From Marisa cornuarietis (taxonomy: Eukaryota > Mollusca > Gastropoda > Architaenioglossa > Ampullariidae), in NCBI GenBank assembly GCA_004794655.1, contig SMMW01000017.1:932501-996500 (forward strand): DNA of 64,000 nt, given 5' to 3'. Shown in pieces: positions 49,871-61,043 of this stretch. The notes beneath the pieces are model-generated. The model saw nothing but the letters and a program-made list of their open reading frames with translations, was not told where the DNA came from and did not search any database. The translations under genes were made by a program, and so were the position numbers. Positions within the stretch are counted from its first letter, which is position 1; the number at the start of each line of letters is the position of its first letter.

Positions 49871-50109
49871 AAGGTAGCGGCGGATGTCAGCACGGCCTGC
49901 TGGACTGTGGCGCTGGACACAGTCAGCAACTTCTCCACATCCTGGGCTGCGACGAGGGTGGCGGGGTCCGCGGTGGCGCCGCGGGTGAGGCGTGACGCCT
50001 GTTCCAGACGCTGGACGTAAGACGGGGCTTCTGCAGCATCTGTTTCGTGATGGGCGCCGAGAAACAGCAACAGCAACAGCACGACATGGCACCCGGCAAC
50101 AGTCCTCAT
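42758..50109 (-). CDS. NRF-6-like membrane acyltransferase, copy 4 (complete)
   Basis: Fifteen coding exons in transcript order: 49722-50109, 49372-49526, 49158-49254, 48582-48669, 48302-48486, 47506-47673, 46737-46833, 46303-46395, 45903-46068, 45016-45095, 44544-44672, 43943-44060, 43581-43767, 43257-43399, 42758-42910. All GT-AG; spliced length 2247 nt (748 codons plus stop). Domain order as in copies 2 and 3: signal peptide CHVVLLLLLFLG, a 13-residue Ser run, NRF cysteines (VCANDT, YDLC, GQYCTA, GLCVPSSC), HGIRFLSMTWVVLGH in exon 6, and C-terminus ADVQKK. Exon 11 has an alternative internal donor (CAAG|GTATCG at 44557), but only the donor at 44544 keeps the frame and the length seen in the paralogues. 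It is clearly more diverged from copies 2 and 3 than they are from each other. An ATG at 50127 lies upstream of the predicted acceptor and is not favoured. Probably functional; substrate unknown. Confidence 0.93.
45567..45654. repeat. 44-bp tandem duplication in copy 4 intron 9
   Basis: Two units, essentially identical, each starting ACTCTCCAACTTAAAGG, at 45567 and 45611. Confidence 0.9.
47195..47280. repeat. Perfect loop-free 86-bp palindrome
   Basis: Bases 47195-47237 (starting CCTTCTACTTCAGCC) are the exact reverse complement of 47238-47280 (ending GGCTGAAGTAGAAGG); the centre is TTTG|CAAA. No mismatch and no spacer; the pairing stops at 47194/47281. It is in intron 6 of copy 4, between exons 7 and 6, with no equivalent seen in copies 2 or 3. 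Confidence 0.97.
49573..49667. repeat. (TCA)n microsatellite in copy 4 intron 1
   Basis: About 31 TCA units fill roughly half of the short intron between exons 2 and 1. Histidine-run frames across it are artefacts. Confidence 0.97.
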
Positions 50110-50177
50110 CGTTAATCTCTGACGCAAATGGAAATCAGCGCGTAAAGGTTTAACATAGAGAAGGTGTTTGTTCGTTT

Positions 50178-50234
<57 letters not shown>

Positions 50235-50404
50235 ATGCATACATTTTACTAAGAGCATATTTACATTTGTTCCACACTTTTTTTTTAAAGTAGACTGATT
50301 CCTGATGACAGAGAAAGAAATGTGATTTCTTAAGGACCTGCTACTCATAAGTTGATTCCTTCCACGTTACTACACCAGCCACACAATCAAATCAAGTCAT
50401 ATAG

Positions 50405-50490
<86 letters not shown>
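50178..50490. repeat. (GT)n and (CA)n microsatellites upstream of copy 4
   Basis: GT run at about 50178-50233 and CA run at about 50406-50489, both in the short predicted leader intron of copy 4. Confidence 0.95.
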
Positions 50491-50492
<2 letters not shown>

Positions 50493-51214
50493 ATGGGTAC
50501 ATAAGTATACAAATTATAACATACTGTCAGAAAGACAAACATAGATACATGCGCACACAAATACTCAACAACATTCGATGTCAATGAAACAGTTTAGCTG
50601 AGAATAACGGCAGCGACAAACGCAAGGATCATTTACTAAAACAATAAGAAAACAAATTATCTCAATGAACTGCCTGACTGTGTCAGTGTACAGTTATCTA
50701 CCATTTCCTTTTTTCAAGTTTCTTGGAACCGAACGCATGCACCTAAACATAGGGTGAATAGTGTACAGCACATACAAAGATCTATTTATCACAATGTAGC
50801 TGTACTGTGAGACTGCATGGAGGATCAGACATGAGCACAACTTCTATGTACCTGTTGTCCAAAGCTGAAATGCTGGAAACAATTTTCTCGCTGGCTCGGA
50901 GAGAAGGGGTAGATCAGGATCGGTGACACAGTGGGTTACAGGTGCAAACACTAACTGCACGAGTCCGTCTGTGGAGGGTAACTCGTCGTCCCAGAGTCAA
51001 CCCTTATTCGCGACTCACTTTACATCAGGAGTTGTCTTCCCTCTTCACAGCATAGACAACCTGCACGACGGACTCTGAGTGGATGAGTGGGTAGGGGAGG
51101 GTACAGGAGAAGAGGTAGAGGAAGGGGGGGAGGAATTTTCGAGAGATCTTCCTGACAAAGATTGAGAGCTTTGGTATCTGACCACTAAACTACAGTGTGT
51201 CAACGAATTTAGCT

Positions 51215-51530
51215 CTCTCTCTTGTCCCTCCAGCATCAAGTTCGATAAGTACATGTAGTTACAATAGCAAAAAAAAGTTATATAACCGCGGGTGACCTTT
51301 CAGCAAACAGGAAAGGGGTCGTGGTGGTGTGAGACTATGAGTGACACGAGTGCATGCAGACACGACTACGACAGCGCTGTATGTGTAAAGTACAGACGAC
51401 CCGGAGCGAAGCAGGTACAGGCATTTCAGAGTGATTGCAAAGTGAACCATAGATAAACATAGGGGGCTACGTGTACTCCAAGGGTCTAGCCATGGGTATG
51501 GAGTTACCTAAGCGATTCCTTTGTTCAGCA
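51215..51530 (-). promoter_or_regulatory. Conserved leader module of copy 4
   Basis: Conserved CCCATGGCTAGACCCTTG with ATG at 51493; donors AG|GTAAC (edge 51508) and GA|GTACAC (edge 51477). Joining the latter to the acceptor before exon 1 gives a seven-codon upstream frame ending TAA just before the main ATG. The block is only about 1.4 kb from exon 1. Confidence 0.5.
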
Positions 51531-51599
51531 AAGATCACCGGTACAGTTGTCATAGTCTGTGGTGTGAGTCCATACATAGATTGACCACCAACAGGTGAT

Positions 51600-52014
51600 C
51601 TGACAAACATTTCAAGGTGAAAATTTAAGGTAATAGGCAAAACTTCACTCTACACAGTTCTCAGTTTCTCCAACTATTCGTTTCTGTAAGAAAGATCTAC
51701 GAATGATATGACAGTTGTGTGGTTATTTATTAATGTACATCTTACAACATTGCTTCACACTTACAATGTTCCCTCCGCCAGTTATTTCGGAATAAATGCC
51801 TGATGCTGTAACTCACATCTTTTATGTTGTCTCCAAGTCTGGCAAAGAAGTTCGAGCGGTTACCGAGGGAATATTTTTTGGTCGTCGTGGTGAAGCGTGA
51901 GTGTTCTCACTTGTATACCCAGGGTGTAATATTGGGATCTACCTTATTAAACACGGGTTATTTATGTGGTCTCTAGTGGATGCCTTATGTACCACCTATA
52001 GGTACGAAGAGGAC

Positions 52015-52064
<50 letters not shown>

Positions 52065-52764
52065 TGTGGAAATCCTACCATCAAATGTCGACCGCACTGT
52101 TGAGTTTGCTGTCAGCACGAAGTTGTCTCTTCCTCTCGCTCACATCGTAACTAAAAATTTTCGTCTTTCGAGTTTTTAGGAATTTATCACCCGGAAAGCT
52201 GATAATACTAACTTTTTTCCTGCCTCTGTTAATTTACTGCTGCGTTAATTTATAACAACAATGATCGTTTCCAACCATCTCTGTACACTTGTCTCAGTCA
52301 AAGCAGGTGAATGGCTAAGAGACTGACCCCCGCATCCACTCTAACCAGCGACTATACTGTGCATGCCCTGAATAATGGACGAAATACCCTCATTGTGAAC
52401 TGAACCTGACTTAAACACCATTACTGATAGGTCTAGAAGTGAACAAATAGAATGAACATTGAATGAGTTGTTTCGCGAATTCATAGTCTTCTATTTAGGC
52501 TGTTCCTGTTACTTAAACTTTATGCAATTAAAATTTGAGCAAAACCAAAAGATCTTATAACATGGTAGAAGAAAAACTAAACTTTTACAGTCCACACACT
52601 CACTTGGAGCTTTCGACATACAGTCACATTCCTTCGTTACCATCGGTAGGCTAAGAGACTAGGACAGGGCACGAGAAGAGAAGGAGATATAAGATCTCAG
52701 CCAAGTGACGATACACTAAGGTAACAAACTAAGAAATTAGAATGAGGGTTACAAGAATATATTA

Positions 52765-52832
<68 letters not shown>

Positions 52833-53306
52833 CAGCCTGACTAACCTTGTTACATTTGTCAGTGAGCAATGACTGGAAAGCCACGCCACTGGCCAACATC
52901 TACAAAGGGAGGTAACTTGTCCAGTTACACTTATCGACCTTGGAGAGGTGGACGGGTGGTTTGATGACATAACAGACTCGGCTTCTCAGAGGGTGCGACC
53001 CGCGCGCGGCAAGAGATAACAAGTCTGTGACAGGCCAACAGCGGAGCTCGACTAACCAGAACGAGGCTGAGGTAACGCAAAGACCACTTGAGATGTGGAT
53101 CGTCAATGAGCCAATGAGCTGTGAAAGTGTTGGTTACAAGCTGGAGTACATACAGTCTGCCGGTGAAGGCCGTTTCAACCTGTAGACGCATGACCCTGAC
53201 GAAGTAGGCCAAGTACGTCCGGAAGTTTAAAAAGAAACGAGGGACCGTTAGCTCACTGAGCCATGTCGTGTCGCTAGGGTTGGGGTTGGGCGTGTGGGGT
53301 GGGAAC
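51600..53306. other. Intergenic, simple repeats only
   Basis: Contains (AAGT)n at about 52016-52063 and (CA)n at about 52766-52831. No gene or domain recognised. Confidence 0.55.
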
Positions 53307-53314
53307 CAGTAAGA

Positions 53315-53474
53315 CAGCGTTTCTCAACCTTTTACTTGTGACGCCCCCCCAGACGAATAAAGGTATGTCCGCGCGCCCCCCCTTAGCCACTAATACCAAT
53401 ATGAGATATGAGAAAATGACCGCCTTTGCGGCCCCCTTTTCAGCAGCTTGCGCCCCCCAGGTTGAGAACCGCGA
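53315..53474. mobile_element. hAT-like MITE, 160 bp, with 8-bp target duplication
   Basis: Left end CAGCGTTTCTCAACCT and right end AGGTTGAGAACCGCGA pair at 13 of 16 positions; the TTCTCAACC core is common in hAT-type ends. Flanks CAGTAAGA (53307-53314) and CAGTAAGG (53475-53482) form an 8-bp target duplication with one difference, the length typical of hAT elements. No transposase inside. Confidence 0.75.
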
Positions 53475-53654
53475 CAGTAAGGCGACAAAATGATCAGAGT
53501 TATCTGCTGTCGACAAAGTACCATGACAGCTAATCCACATTTCTTTTGCCTTACATCGACTGCAGTGGCGCAAGAAAAAAGGTTACGCTAGGGACTCGTA
53601 TCTAAAATATACTGAAGCATAAATTTTGAAGGCATATGCGGCTGTCATAGTCTT

Positions 53655-53657
<3 letters not shown>

Positions 53658-53725
<68 letters not shown>
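53658..53725. repeat. (CA)n microsatellite
   Basis: About 68 bases of pure CA repeat. Confidence 0.95.
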
Positions 53726-53727
<2 letters not shown>

Positions 53728-53793
53728 TCATACTGGATTACCTACCTTCCAGCAAGTAGCAATGGGCGGTTGGTTTGGCGGGGAAGTGCTTCT

Positions 53794-55292
53794 TCTTCTT
53801 CTTCTTATTCCTGTACGCTCCCAGTGGAGCATAGGGCCGCAACCACACCCCGCCAACGGACCCTGTTCTGGGCACTACTTTCTAGTTGGGACCATGTCAT
53901 GCCAGCTGTCTCTGCCTCTCTGTGGACTGATCTCCTCCACGTCTCTCTGGGTCTCCCAGCCCTGCGCCTCCCCTGTGGGTTCCAGCCCAGAGCTTGTCTT
54001 GTTAAGTTGTCGGCTGGCTTTCGTAAGGTGTGACCAATCCAGCCCCACTTCCGCTTCCTGATGTCTTGGCTAGCAGGTTTTTGATTGGTTCTCTCCCACA
54101 GGTCTATATTGGAGATCTTATCAGGCCATCTGATGTTGAGGATGTGGCGCAGACATCTGTTGACGAATGTCTGTATCTTGTTAGTAATGGCATTTGTCAC
54201 CCGCCATGTCTCGGATCCATATAGAAGTATTGCCTTTACATTTGTGTTCAAGATGCGGATCTTGGTGTGTAAAGATAGAGCTTCGGAGTTCCAGATAGGT
54301 CGTAGGGTGTGGAATGCAAGCCTGGCTTTGTTTGTTCGGCTTCTTGCATCCTCATCTGAACCTCCATTTTTGCTGACTATGCTGCCAAGGTAGGTGAAAC
54401 GGTCAGACTCTGTAATGCATTCCCCATGCAGTTGTAGTGGGGCTTCTTGCTTGTTGTTGACCCGCATTACTTCCGTCTTCTTGATGTTGATGGTCAGGCC
54501 CGTCATTGCTGCTTCTTCTGCGAGCCGAGTGAGCTTTGTTTGTGCGTGTTGTTGTTTGTGGGACAGCAGGCTGATGTCGTCTGCAAAGTCGAGGTCTTCA
54601 AGTTGCCTGGCGAAGGTCCACTGAATGCCCGTGTTACTGTTAGAGGTTGTTCTTCTCATGATCCAGTCTATGACGATCAGGAAGATTGTCGGTGAGAGCA
54701 TACATCCTTGCCTCACTCCAGTCCTCACTGTGAAGGGGTCAGTCAGCTTTCCGTTGTGGATCACCTGGCATTTCGAGTCCTCATACAGCTGTTGGATGAT
54801 GGCAGTAAACTTTGGTGGAAATCCGTAGTGCTGCATCAGTTTCCAGATGGTTTCCCTGTCTACGGAGTCAAAGGCTTTCTCAAAATCCACAAAGGTTATG
54901 TATAGTGGTGCCTGCCATTCAATGGACTGTTCAATAATATTTCGTAGTGTAGCGATTTGGTCTATGCATGATTTTCCCTGCCGAAAGCCTGCCTGTTCTT
55001 GCCGCAGTCTCTTGTCTAGGGCATTTTTTAGTCTCTCCAGGATGATTCTGGTCAGCACCTTGCTAGGAGTGGACAACAGCATAATCCCACGCCAATTGCT
55101 GCACTGTGTAAGGTCGCCTTTTTTGGGTAGCTTTACTAGGTAGCCAAGCTTCCAGTCTGCTGGTACTTGTTCCTGTTCCCAAATTTTCTTCAGCAGTGGG
55201 TGTAACATCTCTGCTGCGGCTGTTGGATCTGCCTTTAGTGCTTCAGCAGGAATGCCATCTGGGCCTGCCGCCTTGCCAGACTTCAAGGACTT
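53794..55292 (-). mobile_element. 5'-truncated RTE-like LINE with largely intact reverse transcriptase frame
   Basis: A single open frame of about 490 codons (53805-55286) encodes the reverse transcriptase and C-terminal part of an RTE-like non-LTR element: LKSGKAAGPDGIPAEALK at the truncated start, TFVDFEKAFDSVDRE, GVRQGCMLSP, the catalytic LDFADDISLL box, LLYGSETW, and the C-terminal GWIGHTLRKPADN with NPQGRRRAGRPRETWRR. No stop or frameshift interrupts it. The endonuclease half is missing. The 3' end has a (GAA)n tail (about 53794-53810). An 11-bp direct repeat AGAAGCACTTC (gene strand) flanks it at 53783-53793 and 55293-55303. A recent but dead-on-arrival insertion; it is not a host gene. 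Confidence 0.92.
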
Positions 55293-55303
55293 GAAGTGCT
55301 TCT

Positions 55304-58300
55304 ACCTAGAGGTAATTTCGCACTTTGAGGGGAGATAAACTGGAGGCCTTACCCCCCCCTCCTCTGACAGCCAGCCCTGGGAACAATTGTTACATACAGA
55401 GACTATCCCGAGATGAGATCTGAACCAAGACCTTTTTACTGCAGTAATAACAAGAGTTTTAACCACAACATTACAGGACACACCAGATATTTGTAAAAAA
55501 ATCCCGCCTCAGCCTCAGTGCAATAAACGGCGCTGACCAACTTTTCCACCAAAACAGATTCGAGGTCAAGGACATGAGGTCACTAGTAGCATTATGATGG
55601 GGAGGCCATAGTAACACGTAGAGCGGAGTAATTCATACCTACCAATAATGGTAGGTGCTGAATTTTCTTTTCCTTCTTGAGCTGTTCTTGCGAAGAGAAA
55701 AACGACATTCTTCGCAGCTCAGTGTACTCTTCGTACCCACTTGAGTGAGCGAGGATAGCTGGGTACCCGAGATAAGAAATAGGTATCACGCCCTGTGCAG
55801 ACGAGCGGTTGCTGGCTCTTCACGTGCACCAAATAACTTTGACCCTTACGAGGTCAATAACCGAGACGAGAGAAGCTGTAAGCATTCTTTTTAAAAGTGC
55901 AAACAAAATTGCTTGGCTTGTTGCCAAGTGTTGCACATTACTTTTTTTTGACATTTTATTGACCTTATTTTTGTATTTTTTTTTTTTTACTACATAGAAG
56001 CATTGAAGTAATTTTTCGTTTCTTTGTACCTATTCTGAAGACTTTAGACTTATTTTTTCTCGGTTTACTCAATCGTCTCTCCTATGATTTTTTTTAGCAT
56101 TATTTTAGTATCTTATTTTGCTTGTTTTTCGTTATAAATACCCGTCTATTCACTTTTCTCCACCGCCTGGGAGTACCGTACCCGACAGCCTACATTTATG
56201 TAGCGAGCTACAGGCTCGACAACTACCGGACCATGTGTTACTATAGACCGCTATAGCATTCGCCTAACGACACAATCTGGTAATATAGAATTACAACATG
56301 AGTTTTTTTTTCGAAAGCTATACTTTATGTACCTCTTTCAAGCAGATTTTTCTTACTATAAAAACAAGAGGAAATGGATAAAGAAGAATAAAATTTTTTA
56401 TGTGAATTATGAGTTTCTATATTTACGCATAGTTTGTTTTAGAGACCTTATTCGAGACAACAATTATTTTACAGGAATTTCCTTGTCACTCACACCCATC
56501 ATGGCACCTTTCTCTCTGAACACTGAACACACGAAAAACACAAGGGAAGAATATGGGAAAGAAAAGAAGAGAAAGAGAGAGAGAAATAGAGGAGAGAAAG
56601 AGCAGTTAGGAAAGAGATTAAGAACTTTCCAATCTTTAATGGCAGGAGTCTTTATATCTGTCATTCAAAGTACGGCTTCCACAATAAATTACTAATTTGT
56701 GAATCTTATTAGTTATGATAGTTATATGATGTCTAGCCAGATGGTATCTGATGGCATAGTTAGCAATAAAACAGGTTACAGTTCAAGAAAGGATGTTAAT
56801 GATTTCTTTTATCGCAGGTTAAGAGGAATGTGTTTGAACACAATGTACTGTTGACTATGGAGGGCTGTCTGCATGAATTAATGACTGTACATTTAGAAAT
56901 GTGCGATCATCAACAAAATTGTATGCAGCTACAATTTACATAAATCACAAGCAATCATGTAAGAGCTAAAGGTCGCCTCCTAACTTTTATTTTTTTTCTT
57001 AGGTCCTTGAAGAATGAGGTGTTAGAGCTGTTTCTAATTCTACTAGCCAGTTTTTGTGAAGCTGGGATGGTGATGGTAGTTTATCCATCTCCTCTACTCT
57101 TCGTCGCTTTACTTTTTCCTAATCGTCTTGGACGCTAGGTACCCGTTCCTTACAACTGGGTGGACTGAGAGAAGTTCCTTGTGCTCCATGGCCGGCGCGC
57201 CTGCAGGTTCAGGTCAGAGTGTTCTATTCACTCGGGTATCTGCTTCAGAACAATCATGTACAGAATGTCCTAGCATCATCCGTCACTTACAACCCCCCCT
57301 CCCCACCAAAAAAAAGATAAACAACAACAACAACAAACGCTGACAACCTCTGCCCCCCCCAGCCCCTTCATGTCTTCTAGTTCGCCTTATGGTAGAAAAG
57401 TCTGAGGCAGCAGACACAGCATCGTGCTAAAGACAATCAAAAATAAAGCATATATAGGCATCTGGTAAGGGGCACAAGCACTAATTGCACTACAGCTTTT
57501 AGTTGCTAGTAGCCTCCCTTTATTTGAATTGCGGCAGTTGCAGCCCTATGATGCCGAAGAAAGAATGGGAGCGCACCACCCCTCGAAGGACGACAAATCA
57601 AAGCGTGGATGAAACACATCAGACCCAGACCCCAAGCACCGATAATTTCAGTCACCTTTCACTACTTCTAATATTAATATTTAAACATTTTTTTTTTATA
57701 GCTGCGAAGAAATTAAGTCTGGAGTTCTGGCAGGGCATCGCCATCTTCACGCATGAATACAGATACACACGCGCATACTCATACACGCAAGGACTGACAG
57801 ATAAACAGACAAGCACACAAGCTGGTAGAGAGACAGAGTTCAAAATAACCATTCTTATTTCCGTTTCGCTCTTGTGAAAACATTGTCAAGGTAGGTATGT
57901 ATCATTGTACGTACGCCAACAAGATTTGGACAGAAGTAAGCCTCGGGCAGTTTAAAAACTAGCCAGTGATGATGACGGAGTTTGAAGTTACACCCGCGTA
58001 TATCCACGGCGCAGTGGCTAAGCACACATAAAAATGGGTTGTCTCCCAGTTTCCCGGTTCGCGAGCTACCGAGGGATTGTCTTTAATATTACCTCATTCT
58101 ACAAGGTTTTACAAGTCTTTTCACAGTATTCCATTCTACAAGGTTTTACAAGTCTTTTATTAGTACTCAACAAGGTTTTATTTAACAACATATCATGATG
58201 ATCGACGACAGACGTTAAATCCCCCACCAGCCCCTGCTACTTTAGTGTCTAGGGTAGGGAACTTGATAGCGTAGTGAGTGTCGTATCTATGGTTACCGCA

Positions 58301-59689
58301 GTGCTTAGGGTAGAGAGGTGTGAACTCTCTGCTTTACTTCTGCTTTTTCTACTAGATACCCTTTGTAGAATACCCCGTGCAAATATATACAATGGAATGA
58401 TGTTTTGGGTAAAGGTCCTAGCTTCACTAAATACATTTAAATGCTACCACAACACCTCACTACCTAAAGAAAAGGTCATGCGACGACCTTTACCGTTATA
58501 TTTACGTCAATACTAAAGCACAGATCGTTGTCATGTATTCTACAATATTAAGAGAAGGTATAGCCATGTTATAAAAAAACGTGATGTTTATTTTTATAGT
58601 TTTCTTTCAGATAATAAGCAACGGAACAGAGATCGGTGTCATCCCCGGAGAAAGAACAGGTAATGGATGCTGCACCGGACACATTTGGTCCTCAGAAGGG
58701 ACTTTTACTGACGATTTCTGATCATTCTTCGTCTGCTTAACAGGTAAGACAATGGAGAATGCCAGAACAAAAGTAAATGTAGTCATATTCAAAGTTTTTA
58801 AACGTCTTTCATCGCTGATGATATTTACTCGTCATCCGATGATGCAAAATGAAACATTTAATTCCTCGAGGTAGTTAATAGAGAAAGAGAACTCGAGAAC
58901 TGGTGGCAACCACGTGTGGCTGGGGCTGGGACTACAAGTCACATGACCTTTTATCTGTACAAGATTCTTTTAGCCAGAGAGATATCTAGAAGGTGTTTAT
59001 TTATTCCTATAGTTTTAGCTTCAGAACTGTTCCATAAAAGTCAATATTTGAACAACCAAAAAGCTAAATAAAAAATCGTGAAAATGGTAAATATCCCGCA
59101 TAACTGCATTTACAGTTTTTCTGTCTCCTTATAAATAATTTATTAAATAGAAAGTTCAAAAAAGAAAATTTCTTAAAATAAATTAGTGACTGTACAATGC
59201 ATATTTCCTCCAAGTGTGAGTGTCGAGACACCGGGTCAGTCCGTGTGGTGTACAGGAGTTTTGGGAGTTGTTGGTTTATGTGAAACTAACCCGATCATAA
59301 AGAAACAATGCCAGTGAAAAGTCGGTCCGGGGTAAAGAATGCCCAACACCAATCCATTCCTTGCTTTTCATTTTCGTTTTGTTTTGTTCTTTGTTCTTTT
59401 TATTTATTTTTTTTTTTGTTGTCACGGACCATCCGCTGACATGCGCATTCGTTCCAATCAACAACACGAGATTGTGTCAGTTCAGGACGTCCCTTCCCGA
59501 ACACATACTTATTATACACAAAAATGTCAATATTATCAAAATTACAAATGTCTTTGCCACTAGGCAATCTCCAAATCAATTCCAAAGAAACAATCTACTA
59601 ATGTTAGCAGAATAACAGACACAATATGTTATCAAGACTTTCTTTATATGTTATAAAGACTTTCAAATTGCAAAAAAATACTAGACTGC
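55304..59689. other. AT-rich intergenic region, no gene recognised
   Basis: Only short frames without domain, conserved motif or credible splice structure. A 122-codon frame at 56327-56695 is Lys/Arg-rich low-complexity and looks spurious. A duplicated word TTCTACAAGGTTTTACAAG occurs at about 58095 and 58133. Confidence 0.5.
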
Positions 59690-59880
59690 TCACAGGCTAG
59701 TCGTCGGCAGTCTCTAAAACTGCATACATATAAGTCCACATTAGTTACAGTTCACACACACACAGGCAAGTCTTTAAAAGTTTCCAGACTGCACGCAAGC
59801 AAGTCTTCAGCAGTCTCTAACCTGCATACCTACAAGTCCTCAACATAACAGTCGGCACACAGACAAATCTACTGTAATTA
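59690..59880. repeat. Degenerate tandem duplication (about 78-90 bp units)
   Basis: Two related segments, each with GGCAGTCTCTAA/AGCAGTCTCTAA, CTGCATAC, TA(C)AAGTCC and ACACACAGGCAAGTC/CACACAGACAAATC. Confidence 0.6.
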
Positions 59881-59979
59881 CTGAAGCCTCTCAATCAACA
59901 GTTTTACTTCTACCCCCGGTAGAACGTGGAGAAAAGTCAACGAGGTGACGGAATTTCCCTCTAACTGGAAAAAAAAATG

Positions 59980-60428
59980 TCAAAGAAAGTTTTACTTTCT
60001 GTACGCCGTGTCTCGTGGAAGTTCGGCGTCCCCGATAGCTCACGTTTGCCCTGCGTCAGAGGTTCCCCGGGCGTAACGGTGCGGTGCACGATGGACGTGG
60101 CTATCTTTGGCTCGCTGCCCGGGGTTAAAGAATACCGCAACGGCCCTCCTCTCTGTCGGTGGGTTATCGTCGTTGACACTGGTGTTGGTGGAGCACAGTA
60201 GCTCGACAATCTGGAACGCTGATGTGACTCGTACCGCCTTTCTCGCCAGCTCCGGTTGTCCTGACTGGTTCTGGCAACCTTCCGTCAGCTTGGCGCTTGT
60301 TCTCCACTCACAGCAGCAGAATGGCGTAGAGTCTTCAGCTCTCTTCTCAAAAACCCGTCCGGCGACAGCAATAGTAGCCTGATCTCTTCAGTAGCAGCCT
60401 GGCTTTAGCAAAGGTGCGACAACTCAAG

Positions 60429-60460
<32 letters not shown>

Positions 60461-60560
60461 AAATGGCCGCTTGCGGTCGGGATTAAATACCCACCTCTGT
60501 CCACCGGAGCTTCAACAGCGGGTCGCATACCTCGAAAACTGGCACAGAAACTACCTGCCC
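59980..60560. other. GC-rich island with (CAG)n, unclassified
   Basis: Clearly richer in GC than its AT-rich surroundings, with a (CAG)n run at about 60433-60461. Short frames occur on both strands with none recognisable. It could be part of an interspersed repeat such as an LTR, or a CpG-rich promoter; the sequence does not decide. Confidence 0.4.
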
Positions 60561-60599
60561 TTGTGTGCACGCACTCTTTTTACACTAGTCTGTTTTTAA

Positions 60600-61043
60600 A
60601 TCAAATGGTTATAAAAAAAAAATCGTTATACAGCTATATATTTTCTTGATTTCCTTATTGATTTGGCCATCTTTTACTTTGGCTAAGGGAGTCCATTTAG
60701 TTTAGAAATGTAATGGTTAGTGAATTATAGCCCATTATGAACGATATTTCTACTGCATTAAGTGTTTTACGCAAAGATAATAAGAAAAAAATAGCCGGCA
60801 AAAGGCAAAAAAACAAACAAACAAACAAAAAAAAAAAACAGAAACAAAACCAGCAAGCAAAAACGAGATCTGAATAAAGGTATATTGGTGACTGACGCAA
60901 ACCGTTGTGCCACCTAGCCACCATAAGACGATAAGGTGATGACGTGGTGATATAGTGAGAGTAGAAGAGTAGAAACGATGATGACAAGTGATGGTGTAAG
61001 AGAGACAGACACACGAGTACAACAGGTGACAGATGTGTGAGTG
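60600..61043. other. AT-rich spacer
   Basis: A-rich and AAAC-type low complexity at about 60780-60850. No gene recognised; it may hold the 3' UTR of the minus-strand gene ending at 61044. Confidence 0.5.

Noticed and set aside
53626..54624. Several plus-strand ORFs (53626-54033, 54085-54393, 54394-54624)
   Set aside because: They are antisense to the intact RTE reverse transcriptase frame.
56327..56695. 122-codon Lys/Arg-rich ORF
   Set aside because: Low-complexity AG-rich sequence, no domain and no splice or conservation support.
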